Source of the DNA: Ganoderma boninense
Taxonomy: Eukaryota; Basidiomycota; Agaricomycetes; Polyporales; Polyporaceae
Reading direction: 5' to 3'
Assembly (NCBI GenBank): GCA_002900995.3
Contig: CM035311.1
Coordinates: 992,001-1,056,000, forward strand
DNA: 64,000 nucleotides
Shown one piece after another: positions 1-12,083 of this stretch (position 1 is the first letter of the stretch; the number at the start of each line of letters is the position of its first letter). The position numbers were made by a program, and so were the translations under genes. Under the pieces are notes generated by a model. It did not search any database and was not told where the DNA came from. It saw only the letters and a list, made by a program, of their open reading frames with translations.

Positions 1-3000
1 ATCCGAATCTGCAAAGACCCTCCCGGGGCAGTTCCACCGCAAGCGGAGCCTCACGGACCGCTCGCAGTCCATGTCTGCTGCAATCTCACCACACGTTCGG
101 GCGATGATCGAAGCGGGCCGGTCAGCGCGACCGCCTCCTCCGTCCACAGCCCCGAACCGAGACTCACATCCCCCGCGTCCGAGGAGGGCGCCGATCGTAT
201 ACCCCGCGCTTCTCTCTCGGGTTTCGGAGGCGTTCAAGGCGCGGGTGCAGCTCGCCGATCGTCTCAAGGACGGATTGACATACAAGGATGCGTTCGACGG
301 GCGCGAGGCGGTGGACACCATCGCGTACATCATCAAGACCACGGACCGCAACCTGGCGCTCCTCCTCGGGCGTGCGCTGGACGCGCAGAAGTTCTTCCAC
401 GCTGTGACGTACGACCACCGATTGCGGGACAGCTCGCACGACCTGTATCAGTTCCGCACGAAGCTGCCCAGCCCGTTTGTCAGCGGCGAGCTGGCCGACA
501 TTCCAAACGGCCAAGAGCATGAGGAGCTCCTGAAGGCGCTCGGCACGCCGCAGCCGCTCATCGGCGGGGCCGATGGGGGCGACAAGGACAAGGACAAGGA
601 GAGCCCGTCGCCTTCGGCGGAGGACGATGGGGACAAGAAGGACAGCTCGCGGCCGACGTCGCCTGTGCCGTCGGTAACCGCGTCCCCCGTTACGCGGCCG
701 CGTGCGGGGTCGATCGGCTCGGACGTCGTGCCGCTGCCGACGGGCGTGTTCACGCTGCTGACGGACTGCTACTCGCCGACGTGTACCCGCGACCAGCTGT
801 GCTACTCGATCGCGTGCCCGCGGAGGCTCGAGCAGCAAGCTCGCCTGAACATGAAGCCGCAGCGCGAGCTGAAGAAGCAGATCAGCAAGGAGAGCTTGGG
901 CGAACTTGTGGTATGCATGCGGTGCAGCACCTCTTGGTCGGTTGCTCACACGGACTGTCTGCGCTGTGACAGGAAGCAGGCACTCTGTGGATCCACTCTG
1001 TGCCTGCGGAGGTCGTCGCGAGCGTGTCGGACACGGAGAAGAAGCGGCAGGAAGCGATCAATGAGGTCATCTACACTGAGCGTGACTTCGTGCGCGACAT
1101 GGAGTACCTCCGAGACGTACGTACACCGGTATACCGGGTTATTGCGTGTCTTGCTGACGAGCATTGAATGCAGTTGTGGAGAAAGCCGCTCAAGGAGTCG
1201 GAGATCATCCCGGAAGCCCGACGGCAGGACTTCATCGAGCAGGTGTTCTGGAACGTCGAGGCCATTATTGCTGTCAACACGCGCCTGCGGGACGCGCTGA
1301 ACAAGCGACAGAAGTCTTATGCTGTCGTCGAGCAGATTGGCGACGTGCTCATCGAGGCTGTCCCCCACTTTCATCCATTCGTGTCGTATGGTGCGCACCA
1401 GCTCTACGGAAAATACGAGTTCGAGAAGGAGAAGAGCGCGAACCCAGCGTTCGCGCGCTTCGTAGAGGTTTGTAGAATTGCCATACATGGACGGATGGTT
1501 TATTCACGGAGATGTTTGCTAACGACGTTGAGTAGGAGACGGAGCGGCGGCCAGAATCAAGAAAACTGGAGCTGAACGGCTACTTGACGAAGCCGACGAC
1601 GCGTCTGGCGAGGTATCCACTTCTGCTCGAGGCCGTACTCAAGCACACGCCAGAGGACAATCCGGATAAGGAGACACTGCCGAAGGTCATCAAGATCGTT
1701 CGCGATTTCTTGAAGGCCGTCAACGCGGAGACAGGTAAAGCGGAGAACAGGTTCAATCTCCTTCAACTTGATCAACAGCTCGTCTTCCGTCCAAATGAAC
1801 AAGTGGTAAGCTCTCGTCCCGGATCTGATCAAGGAGTTGTCATCAACCTTCGTTCGTCAGGACCTTCGACTTAAAGAGGATGGCCGCGAGCTCATTTACA
1901 AGGGCGCGCTCGGGAAGCGTGGTAATGCGCAGGGGGACAGCGGAGACCTGATGGTGTTCCTCTTCGACCACGCTTTGCTCATGGTTAAGCCGAAGAGCAA
2001 AGTTGACCAGTACAAGGTTTATCGACGAGTAAGTCATACTACCATCGATACACAGTGCAGGTGCTCAAATTCCAGTAGCCAATACCGCTGGAACTCCTCC
2101 TTGTATCGGCTCCCGACGACTACGCTACTGCAAAACCTGCGAATGCCCGTCAGAGGCAGCTGGTCAAGAATTCGCCACACGCACCAGTTGTGCCGGTCAG
2201 GGATACGAAGGGCGGCTTCTCGTTAACCTTCGTGCACCTCGGGCGCAAGTACTACCAGATCACGCTCTGGGCGAGCACATATGTCAGTCAGCGAAAATGG
2301 GTGGAGCACATCCAGAAGCAGCAGGATGCCATGCGCGAGCGTAGTAATGTGTTCGAGACGGTGACGCTCAGCGAAGGGTTCTTCGTCGGCGTGAACAGGG
2401 TCAACTGTGCCGCTCCCTTCAGTGAGTGATCAGATACGTTGTCCCTTTTCAGTGATTCTGACTGCTTCCGTAGGCCAGGGCAGGAAAGCCGTCTACGGTA
2501 CTGATGACGGTATCTACCTCTCCAACCTTATGGAACGCAATCGGGAACCTGTCAAGGTCCTGGCTCTAAAGGATGTCGCTCAACTCGACGTGCTTGAAGA
2601 TTACCAGCTCTTGATCGTATTGTCAGGTAGTCTCTGTTTCAGCGAGATGTGAATTTATCTGATAGGTTTGTGTTGATAGAGCGACAAGTGATTACGTTCC
2701 CGCTGGACGCACTTGACCCTATGGATCCACTGTCTGGCCTGAAGCGTGCGAAGAGGATCGCATCACACATCTCCTTCTTCAAGGCAGGTGTCTGTCTCGG
2801 GAAGACTCTCGTTTGTGTCGTCAAGTCTAGCCCCTTGTCGAGTACTATCAAGACCTTGGAGCCGATCGATCAGAACGTCCGTGGCCGGGCTAAGCCAACT
2901 TTCAAGAAACTGCTGCAGGGAGGCAACGATACACTACGCGTGTTCAAGGTAAGCTACCACGATCTATATTACTCCTGAACGTTGTACGACCAATCCTTTT

Positions 3001-3752
3001 GTAGGAGTTCTATATCCCGCTACAATCAAGCTCGATACACTTCTTGAAGACGAAGTTGTGTGTCGGATGCACAAACGGCTTCGAGATCGTCGACCTCGAG
3101 ACATTGGATACTCAAGGTTTGTTGGATCCTGCGGACGCTTCGCTGGAGTTTGTCAACAAGAGAGAGAACCTTAAACCGCTCGCCATCTATCGGATAGAAA
3201 ACGAGTTCCTTCTCTGTTACGATGGTGAGCATTATGCCCTATTGTTTGTTCTTTTGGCTTTGACTTATCATGATGTTTCAAGAATTTGCCTTCTACGTCA
3301 ACAAGACTGGCTGGCGTTCAAGAAAGGAGTTCATGGTATATTGGGAAGGCTCGCCAACAGGCTTCGGTGCGTCAATCACATTTCATCTCGGGTTCCTCGT
3401 TCCCAACACTCCTGCAGCCCTGCATTACCCCTACGTTCTTGCCTTCGAGCCAACCTTTGTGGAAATTCGGCATGTGGAGACAGGGTCAATGTCGCAAATC
3501 ATCCAAGGCAACAACCTCCGTTGTGTCTTTGCTGATACCCCGCCATCCACTACACACTCCGCCAACCAATATAATCCGTACCAGCAGCAACAGCAAGGCT
3601 ACGGTTACAATGGGTATGGGCAGCAGTACTCTAACCCGTACATGCCTCGAACACCACTCAGCGATGGTCGTGACGAGATTCTCATGGTCTCGGACGATCG
3701 GGTCATGCGACTGCAAATGACACAGGCAGCGCAGGCAGCGTTGCGTGTGTAG
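1..3752 (+). CDS. Rho guanine nucleotide exchange factor (DEP-DH-PH-CNH, Rom1/Rom2-like), 5' truncated by window edge
   Basis: This protein would load GTP onto a Rho1-type GTPase at the plasma membrane in cell-wall integrity signalling; that role is family knowledge. The frame is open from base 2 and already looks coding before the first ATG at 71, so the gene starts outside the window. Domains in order: a DEP domain at about 220-470 (FKARVQLADRLKDG... YQFR), an acidic Ser/Pro linker, a DH domain at about 1010-1740 (NEVIYTERDFVRDMEYLRD, then LARYPLLLEAVLKHT), a PH domain at about 1860-2330, and a CNH/citron domain from about 2470 to 3500. A Q/N/Y-rich tail precedes the stop at 3750-3752. About eight short GT-AG introns break it, for example near 1117-1170, 1468-1533 and 2939-3004. 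DEP plus CNH around DH-PH is the usual fungal Rom2 layout. The family call is firm; individual exon ends are approximate. Confidence 0.9.
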
Positions 3753-4371
3753 TCGTATTGTGCCGACTTAGGCGATCGTTCACCAGCTTCCAATTCGCAT
3801 TCACCATTGCTGGCACGGCCTTTCACTTAACGACATTACGACGACATGTTGTATATTGCTTCTCCTCCATCCACTTTACCTATCCTTTCGTACCTCACTT
3901 TTCTGATGATCGCATACCCCACGCACGCACGCATGTCCATGTCCACCTGCTTTCCACGCAACCGTCCCTCGTTCTTCGGTCGCATTGATCCTCCCATCCG
4001 TTTATCTGGTATCCATTTACCTTTCGATCCGTCTTCACTCGTGCGCAGCGATCGTCCACCGCCCGGTCCTGAAGTGTGATGTATGTGTTATTGTCTCATC
4101 CGTTTTCAGCTCTACGTGCGCAGCATATATATCCTAACAGCATCTGTATCTCTCCAGTCCCTCTCCCTTGTCATAATACGCGTAGCTAACATATACTCGA
4201 GGATAGAAGTCATCATAGCCTCAGCGGGCCTAGTGTGTCAAGTCACATCCAGTCGCGGCGCAAATTCTAGAGTAAGGTTAGTGTTGTGTTTTGTATAGCC
4301 TGTACAAATAGAGCCATTCTATTGAGCCCCGCAGATTGCCTCTGAAATGGAATTGTTCTGTGGTCTTGCTT
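3753..4371. other. Intergenic region between convergent genes
   Basis: Pyrimidine-rich 3' flanks of the RhoGEF (+) and the carnitine acetyltransferase (-). Only short spurious frames; no motif recognised. Confidence 0.6.
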
Positions 4372-6890
4372 CTACAACTTCGCCTTCGGCACCTGGTCCG
4401 GCGCGAACAAGTCGTAAATGTCCTTCGCCGCGCGCTGGAGCTCCTCGCAGAACTCGTCGTTCGGCATCTCAGTGCGCGACGTGACCGTGAACTGCAGGAA
4501 GTCGTCGAAGCCCGCCACGTACGCGACGCCAAAGCCGTCGGGCACGACCTCGCCCCACCCATAGGGCCCAAAGTTCTTGGTGTAGATCGCAGATGTGGAG
4601 AGCACCCAGTATGCGGAACGCTTCACGACTGGGTCCATAAACATCGCTGGCATCTGCTCGTTGTCCTTGACGAGCATCTTCAGACCTGTGAGGTCGCAGC
4701 AGTCAGATGCCATACCTGTCTTAGAGTAAACGAACAGGAAGCGAACCAAAGAGGTGGCGGTCGACACCGCGCCCGTTACCCGCCGCGCGAGCATATGCCC
4801 CATGGGTCTTGACCGCATCCTTGAGGAGCGCCACCCTCTTCTTCCTGTCCGCCTGCGGGTCGTTCATGCTCGCGACCCACCGGTCGCTCTGCTCGCTCAC
4901 GACGCGGATGGCCTCCGTGCGGCCCTTGAGAAACTTGCGTGCGGACGCGGCCTCGTACGTGCCGCCGTTGCGCCTCCACCCCTTGGACTTGAGGAGGCGC
5001 GCGTACGCGAGCTGGATGATCATCTGCGACCAGCCGTCCGGCGAGACCCCGAACGTCTTCACAGCCGCCTTGCCGTACGGCGTGCGCACAACGTTGAGTG
5101 CCTGCGAACCGATGAGCGCAAGCGCGGCGTCGCTCGCGCTGTCCATCGCGGCGTGCGTCTCCGCCCCGACGGCCCAGTCGAGCGGGACGGGAAGGGCGCC
5201 GCGGGGGTTGGCGTACAGGGGCGAGTTGGACGCAGTCGCGAACGTGGGCGAGGCGATGAGGTCGAGGACACGGTCGCACATCGTCGCGGTCGGCGTGCCG
5301 TCCATGACGGAGTGCTCGCCGACGAGCCCGGCCTTGCCGTCTGCGGAGACGACGAACTGGAGGGGCTTGTCCATCCACCGGTTCCGGAGCCCGAGCTGCG
5401 GGCGCGCGCCGCCGGCCTGGGGCACGACGGCACCGTGCCAGAGGAGGCGCGAGTGCGCGATGAAGGAGGGCGCAGACTCGGTGTCGAGGCACAGGGCGAA
5501 AGCGGCGGAGTGGATCGTGCTGAGAATTTTGGCGTTTTGCGGGTCCGCAGCGAGGGTTTGGAAGTCCTGACATGGGGGGGTGAGGATCGACCAGAATATA
5601 CAAAGTAGGAATGGGCTCATGCACGGCTAAACAATAGATAGACGTCCTATCTCCTCCTCGCGCACCTCTATTTTCGAAAGATGGCCCGCAACAAAACATG
5701 CGTAATCACAGATGTTACAACTTATTGCGGGCAAAATTTCGCAAATCGACGTGTATGAGGATAGAGACAGGTTTGGCCTGGGTCATTGGTACCATGCGGA
5801 TGAGCCCAGCCTTGTATGGAATTTGGCTTTACCTTCGCCCAGATGTCCCGGTTGGAAGCAGTAAGCACGCCGACTCCGGGGTATTCTTTCGTCGTGTTGT
5901 CGTATATGTGCTGAATTTGCCTTGTTGAACGAGAATTAGGAGCGTGTCCTGTGACGAGCGCGCATACACAGACCTCTGAAGTTCGTCGAGAGACAGCAGC
6001 TTGCCATCCTGCCACGGCTCAAGCTTCCAGACGCGTCCGCGGTGGAACACAACAACATGTCCTGACCGTCCATTTTCTCCCTGCTTGGCATCGCTCACCG
6101 ACCAGTCAAGACCGGGACCAGGGATGCGGCAGCAGTCAAACATCCATCTGGGCAAGGTTGGCGGAGTAAACCATAATGATGCCGGTGAATTCGACGGTAC
6201 GACTGTACCTCCATGTATCCATGCATATAGGGCCCTCCTTTGTCGCCTCCGGAGGGGTCTGACCGAGCTTGTATTGTTCGCGGAAAGTCATGACCGCACG
6301 CACGAGCGAGGCCGCCCGATGAACGGGTGTTTGCGGCAGGCTTGGCGGATGGTCCTTGAATCCATCTGTATGGAGTGCGGTCAGAACGGACTACGGAAAC
6401 GGCCCACCGTTTTACGTACAAAAATATGAGACGTTCACCACGACCTGAAGGACAGCAGGCGTGAGCATCGGACATGCCTACAATACACCGGCAGAATACT
6501 CACTGAGTCCCGGTAGCCCAGGTACCCCCCATCGTCCCACCATTCCTCGAGCCAGTGCAAGCGAGCAGGCTGATCCCTGCGCTTCTGCAGCCTGTCCTGG
6601 AGAACGCGCGCATACTCGCTCGCGCCGAAATGGTTGATGGCCTCGACTGCGTCGGTGTACTCCTGCTCAGACCACGCAATCGGTTTGAGGGTTTCCTTAA
6701 ACTTGGCCAGCGTCTCCGAGAGCGATGGCACGGGCAAGCGGGGCAAGCTTGATTGGCCGGCAAATGTCGGACCTGGGAGGGGCGCGGGTGCAAGAGTCTT
6801 CCAGTTCGCAGGCCGGGTGGAGCCAAAAGGCGTCGTAGACATCGTGCGCGATGCAGACCAGGGCAGGCGGGGCAGTTTGGAGGAAATCAT
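4372..6890 (-). CDS. Carnitine O-acetyltransferase, probably dual mitochondrial/peroxisomal
   Basis: Exchanges acetyl groups between CoA and carnitine, which moves acetyl units out of peroxisomes and into mitochondria. The choline/carnitine acyltransferase fold is clear: N-terminal LPRLPVPSLSETLAKF, then WLEEWWDDGGYLGYRDSV, the segment continuing to MFDCCRIPG, the catalytic-His motif GEHSVMDGTP near 5300-5330, and a C-terminal block with VPDGFGVAYV and FTVTSRTEMP. The reading starts at 6890 with a basic, hydroxylated leader (MISSKLPRLPWSASRT). A second in-frame ATG at 6842 (MSTTPFGSTRP) would remove it. The last residues before the TAG at 4372-4374 are AKL, a peroxisomal PTS1. This pairing of alternative starts with a PTS1 resembles yeast Cat2. 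Several short introns are present, for example the donor GTGAGT after YRDS near 6508, and exon VVVNVSYF joined to YGFKDHPPSLP. The family call is firm; the dual targeting is inferred. Confidence 0.92.
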
Positions 6891-7128
6891 GGAGAAGCGG
6901 GGAAGCTGTCTGGGGTAAAGAGGCTCATGTATGCGCGCTGAGCGTTCCGAGCCGACTCGTCTACTTCAATCATGTGAATACGATCGGCCACCGCAACACA
7001 AATCCAGACCGCAAGCACAGGTAGGCAATGATTTTACTTCATCGTCATTAGGTGAAAGAAAGGCGGTCGAATGCCGAGTCGGACAGCATGTGTCCAAGGG
7101 AAGTTCAGCGATGAAAAAAGGAGCAAAA

Positions 7129-7207
7129 GGGCCTGGCCGGGAATTGAACCCGGGACCTCCTCCAAATGCTGCCCTAAGAAGGAATCATACTACTAGACCA
7201 CCAGGCC
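7129..7207 (-). tRNA. tRNA-Pro (anticodon AGG) with a ~7-nt intron
   Basis: Read on the minus strand, a GGCCTGG acceptor (7201-7207) pairs with CCAGGCC (7130-7136), with discriminator C at 7129. The T arm CCGGG-TTCAATT-CCCGG is perfect. The D arm is GTC/GAT. The anticodon stem CCTTC pairs with GGAGG with one G-U, and presents TT-AGG-G, so the anticodon is at 7173-7175. Between G37 and the 3' anticodon stem there are eight bases where one is expected, which fits a short intron just 3' of the anticodon. The overall pattern is that of eukaryotic proline tRNAs. Confidence 0.9.
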
Positions 7208-7603
7208 GATGACGGACATGGCTGAGACAGCTTGATAATCAGTAAGACAACGACACCACTGTATCTGTTAAGTATACTACTTGCATCGACGAGAAAACTC
7301 AAATCGACGATCGGCCAAAATCAATATTGGCATAAGCATACACCACTCGTTCAACATCGTAGCTCTATAACTCCTACTACTATCACCGTACCCGCTTATT
7401 TTGCAGACAAGAGCAATTCGTAGTGAGTCTTCTATTGGCCACTTACTGTACTTGTAAGTGCTTTGCTTTTATTAGACTCCCAGTTTACGTAACACAGGAG
7501 GAACAGATCCGACGACGATCGGGCAGTCTACCTGAGACCTCCCTCCGCAGTACATGGCTGTATGCGCAGTCCCTGCTCTCTACGCTCACCAAGACGTCTC
7601 TGA
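7208..7603. other. Intergenic / promoter side of the PB1-ZZ gene
   Basis: 396 bases between the tRNA and the next ATG. AT-richer than its surroundings, with no convincing core-promoter motif and no coding signal. Confidence 0.5.
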
Positions 7604-10600
7604 ATGTCTGTTGCAGGCTCCGACTACGGCGGCTCCAGCTATGGCAGGTCGCAATCTCGTCCCGACAAGGCCCTAGTCGTCAAATTCACTCACGAGGAGA
7701 GGGGAAGCAAGAAGATCACGTACGGCTCATCCAAGCATTGCACTTACGACCACCTTCGCAAACAGGTGCGTACCTTAGGGGGTGAGCAATTCTTTGGGAT
7801 GCAGGGTTGGATGCATTCGGAGCATTTGGGTTGGAGAGGCACCGGCTCCTGCGACGCGGAATCTCGACTGGCCCAGCGTCCTCTCTTGCATTCCAACTCT
7901 AGCATCGCAAGTCCTGGGGCGCCCCCATGGCTTTAGTCTTGTCTTGTCTAACATTTCATAGGTCGAGAAGTCCTTCGGCCTACAAGCCACCTCGTTTTGC
8001 ATAGCCTATGTCGATGATGATTCGGAAATCATCTCAATCACGAACGAGGCAGACCTCACAGAGGCCATCAACTACTTCAGGCCTACCCCAACCGATGACC
8101 CCCCTCTCTCCTCAACAGCCTCCATCCTATCCGGCAGAAGTTTCCGCAACTCGAAGATAACCCTTCCGGTCAACATCGTCGTCGACTACGAGGGGATCTC
8201 CCTGTCTGATACCGGCTCTCTTGTCAGCTTGGAGGAGTACAAGAACAGGAATAGCAGTGGGTTCTCTTTATCCTATACCTCCGAGGCCCCCCGTGAGCTC
8301 GAGGACGATGCCATCACGGTCAGCTCCAAGGACGTCGGGTCCAAGTACGACACTCGCGCCAAAGGCACAAAGACTGTCGTCGCTGGTCACAGCCGTGAAC
8401 CTCTCATCGAGCCCACTAACCAGTGGGAGACCGGCACGATTTCGAGCCATCCCCCGACGACGAACTCTAACCGGAGCATGAACCCGCTCTCTTCGGACGA
8501 CACGCTCGCTCGTTATTCGGACGATCCAAGTTCGGTCTTCGCACGACTAAAGCTTGAGGAGGAGCGGCTCGGACTCTCTCCTGGGAATCTCAATGGTGGG
8601 ACGACATTCCAGACGGAGCGCGGAGTGAACTGGCTGCGGGACCAGAGCTCGCATCTCCCGATCCTCGATGGAGACAAGTTGTCAGTCAGCGACTTCTCGC
8701 TCGAGGACAGCATGTCGCTCGAGCTCGAGCGGAATCAGCATGGGAACTATCGGTACACGCTCACGGGAAGCAGCGGCTCCGTGAGCGTGCGCGACTACGG
8801 GAGCTACGACGACGGCGCTAGTGCGGGTGTTAACGAGGCAGCGGTGGAACCTAGCGTTGCAGATTCGGCCGAGAAGTTCTTCGCGAGCAGGCCAACGTCG
8901 CTGCAGGCGGGTGTTCCCCAGGCGCCGCAGCTGCCCCAGCCGTCTCATCAGCACCAGCAGCTCCATCTCCATCCACATCGTTCATCCACGATGTCCTCGA
9001 CCTCGGCGCAGAACCCGTTCATGTCCCCGGACGAAATGTACCCCACGGACTACATACACCCCGATATCCCTCCCGAGGTCCTCTCGTTTATCCGGCCCGC
9101 CCAGCCGCTTGCCCCTCCCATCGACCCGACGAACTGCTCGAACTGTGGTGTCCCCCTGGACATCATCAAATACGTCTGCTCGACCTGCGGCGAGGTCAGG
9201 CCTGCTTTCTCTGAGCCATCGCCCACGGTTGCGACGGCGGGAGACTGGCCGGACCACAAGGGGAAAACACGTGCAATCGATATACACAACGGACACCGGG
9301 AGTATTCGTATCCCCCACTGCGTAACTCTCCTTCCGCATCCGCGTCGTCGGTGACAGTCTTCGGGAGCGGCGCTAGCCAGCACTCTGGGAGCTCGGGCTC
9401 GAGCGACCATCATACCTCGCGCTCGATGAGCGAAAGCACGCTCTACCTAAGCTCAAACCCCCGCGGCTCAGGGATGGGGCTAAAGCCGCCGCTTTCGCCC
9501 ACCTCGACCTTGCTGAGCCCCAGATCGCCCATGGGAAACGGGATGAATCCCCCCGGGTATGAGCTGTGCTCAATGTGCGTTCAAAGCTGCGGGGTGCAGC
9601 ACTCGATTCAGTTTAGCTCCGCACCAGGAGCATCGCCTGGGCCCGGGACGTCTCCAGAAGATGCAGATGCACTCTCAAGGTGGCGGAGAGCCGCTCCATC
9701 GCAGAAGGGCCTGCTGCGGCATGCATATATCGAGCAGAGCTGGACACATAATGGGTGGGAGGATGTCGGTACGTGTCTGTGTTCTAGTATTCCTGTACTG
9801 CGACGTGTCCGCTGACATCAGGAATGCAGAGCAAGGCGGGGAAGGGCCATGCTTTTGTTCGACGTGCAATACGACCATCACGAGCCACCGGTACAAGTGC
9901 GCGTCGTGTGACGACTTCAATTTGTGCCGGGCTTGTTACAGGTCCGTGTTTTCCCTTGCGCCCCCCGCGCAGGCGCATACAATCATGTGTACTGACGCCC
10001 GTCTGCACATTAGGCAAGTCTATGAAGTGCATCCCTCACACGCGTTCTTGGTCGTCCCAGACAAAACAGGTAGCTCGCAGTCGTCTAGTTCAGGTCCGAC
10101 GATCGTCGATTTTGCGAGACAGTCGACGTCCCTTGAGGAGCCTTGTAGGTTGCAAACGCTTTCTCATTGTGGCCGCCTCTGACATCATTCCTCAAGCCAT
10201 GACGCACGTAGGCGTTCACTGTGCACAGTAAGTTTCGAGCCATTTTCGGGATTCATCACCACTATGTGCTCATCGACGCCCGTAGTTGCATGCAAGAGAT
10301 CGTCGGGGCGCGCTTCCACTGTGCGATCTGCGACAATGTGGACATCTGCTCTAACTGTGATGCGGCCGGGCTCCCCGGCAACCTTGACTCGGCCGATGGC
10401 GGCCACATTTCGTCGCACATCATGATCAAGGTCTGTGCCACTGTTCGTTTCGCCGCGTTCTTTCGATAACGTATTCCCTGGCGCCCCAGATTCCACACCC
10501 CATGTCAACAGCGGATCTGCAGAACACGAGCCAGATGGCGATCCGCTTATGGACTGGCAGAGACGCCGCGGTCGCACAGGCAGGCAGCGTGAATGGCCGG

Positions 10601-11559
10601 CCACGCCGCAATTCGCTTGGGGAGTCGTCGTACTCGCACACTGTGCTGGGGACGGGCACCCGTGTCGAGGTCTCGTCGATCGAGAACGACCATGGACTGG
10701 TGTGTGAGGGTTGTGCCCAGGTGCGCCTTCTTCATCTGTTGCTATATGCCGTATGATGCTGAAATGCTCTCCGCCGGATCGTGTTCAGCCAATCATCGGT
10801 GTGCGGTATCAGTGCGCGAACTGCTCGTCCTATCCGAAGTCTGTCAGTTTGGTATGTGCTGCTGTTTCTGGCAACGTAAATCCCGCGCCTCAATCGGACC
10901 GTTCTTGCAGTGCGAACGCTGCGAAGCGCGCTCGTACGCGCTGCACGATCCGACGCACTTTTTCTTCAAGCTTCCCCGGCCTGTGAATCGGTCGCTCGTC
11001 CTCCAGCCGCCACTACCCAGGCTGTAAGAACTCCCACTATTAATAACCACCGCAATTGTTCTTACGCTCTGACAGCTACAAGAAGCCTGCTGGCCCTCCC
11101 GGCGGGGCGTTCAACGTCAATGACCCGAAAGGCAAGTCCGCATGCCACCGGGCAGCGTGCTCATGCTTCTGTCGTCTGCTCTGTGCTCACTATTGTTGTC
11201 CCGTGCGTTCTGCAGGATACCTCCGGGCGCTGACGCACACGTTTGCCGTATGCGACCGGTGCATGTCCCACATCTCGGGCGAGTGGTTGCACTGCGCGTA
11301 CTGCCCGAAGGACCTGTGCGACTCGTGCGCCGAGGTTGACACGCACGACAACACGCATCTGTTCGTTGTATTCAAGTCCGAGGTGAACATGCAGATCTTC
11401 CGGTGCGTGTCGGGCTTTCCGCCACTCTCTTGACGCGCGCAATTGTGTTGGGCGACTGAATGCGTGCGCTGACCGTGGTTTGTGCACAGGCGGTTCATGA
11501 ACGAGGAAGACCCGTCGCGCAGCCCGCCTCTCATCCCATTCCCCGTGTACAAGTCGTAG
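7604..11559 (+). CDS. PB1 domain plus multiple ZZ-type zinc fingers (NBR1/p62-like architecture without a visible FW domain)
   Basis: Probably a scaffold or selective-autophagy-type adaptor; that is inference from architecture. The start ATG at 7604 gives MSVAGSDYGGSSYG and runs straight into a PB1 domain (KALVVKFTHEERGSKKITYGS, intron 7767-7961, then EKSFGLQATSFCIAYVDDDSE, with the acidic OPCA-like stretch). A long low-complexity linker follows (about 8230-9760, Ser/Pro/His rich) with an isolated Cys4 knuckle (CSNCGVPLDIIKYVCSTCGE near 9140). After the donor at 9769 come at least four ZZ-type fingers: CSTCNTTITSHRYKCASCDDF, CMQEIVGARFHCAICDNVD, CEGCAQPIIGVRYQCANC and CDRCMSHISGEWLHCAYC. Each is separated from the next by short introns. 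Stop is TAG at 11557-11559. No four-tryptophan (FW) domain and no clear LIR was found, unlike NBR1 itself. The first coding base could be revised if an upstream exon exists, because GTTGCAG just after the ATG resembles an acceptor. Confidence 0.85.
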
Positions 11560-12083
11560 CAGCGCGGGTTGCTTCCCTGTCTCGAGTCAGCTCGTGCTCC
11601 CAGTATGATTATGTACCCTGTTTCTGACTGTCTTAGGATCTAAGCACCATCTGCAAACACCACTTGTATCGCTGTCATGTCATTGTCATCGCATTATGCT
11701 CTGTCTCCGTGCTCATTCCGATCCCCACTGCCTACCCCGAATCCTGTCCACATTGGCTACTTCTTCCACTGTAGCAGGTTAGTCATCTAATACAGTGTCG
11801 CACTGCCATCCCCTCAGGCTCCGGCCCTCGGCATGACGTTGTTCAGTTACGCACCCCACGAGGGCCGGGCGCAGTCCAGGACAAGATCCCCCCATGTGCG
11901 CACAGAGACGTGTGAGCTTCGAGAAGCCGTGTCGAGGAAGCGGGCACAATCAACGCGCGCGCGCCCAGCCGACAGATGAAGTGTCTGTATGTCAGATGTA
12001 TGTACTCATTACAATTGCGAACTCGACCCGCGGGCCCGGCTGCGTCACCGTCCAGGACGGCACAGTATTAAGGACGATTTGTA
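11560..12083. other. Intergenic region between convergent genes
   Basis: Shared 3' flanks of the PB1-ZZ gene (+) and MED4 (-). No feature recognised. Confidence 0.5.

Noticed and set aside
6931..7212. 93-codon plus-strand frame across the tRNA
   Set aside because: Its second half is the antisense of the tRNA-Pro gene; no protein similarity.
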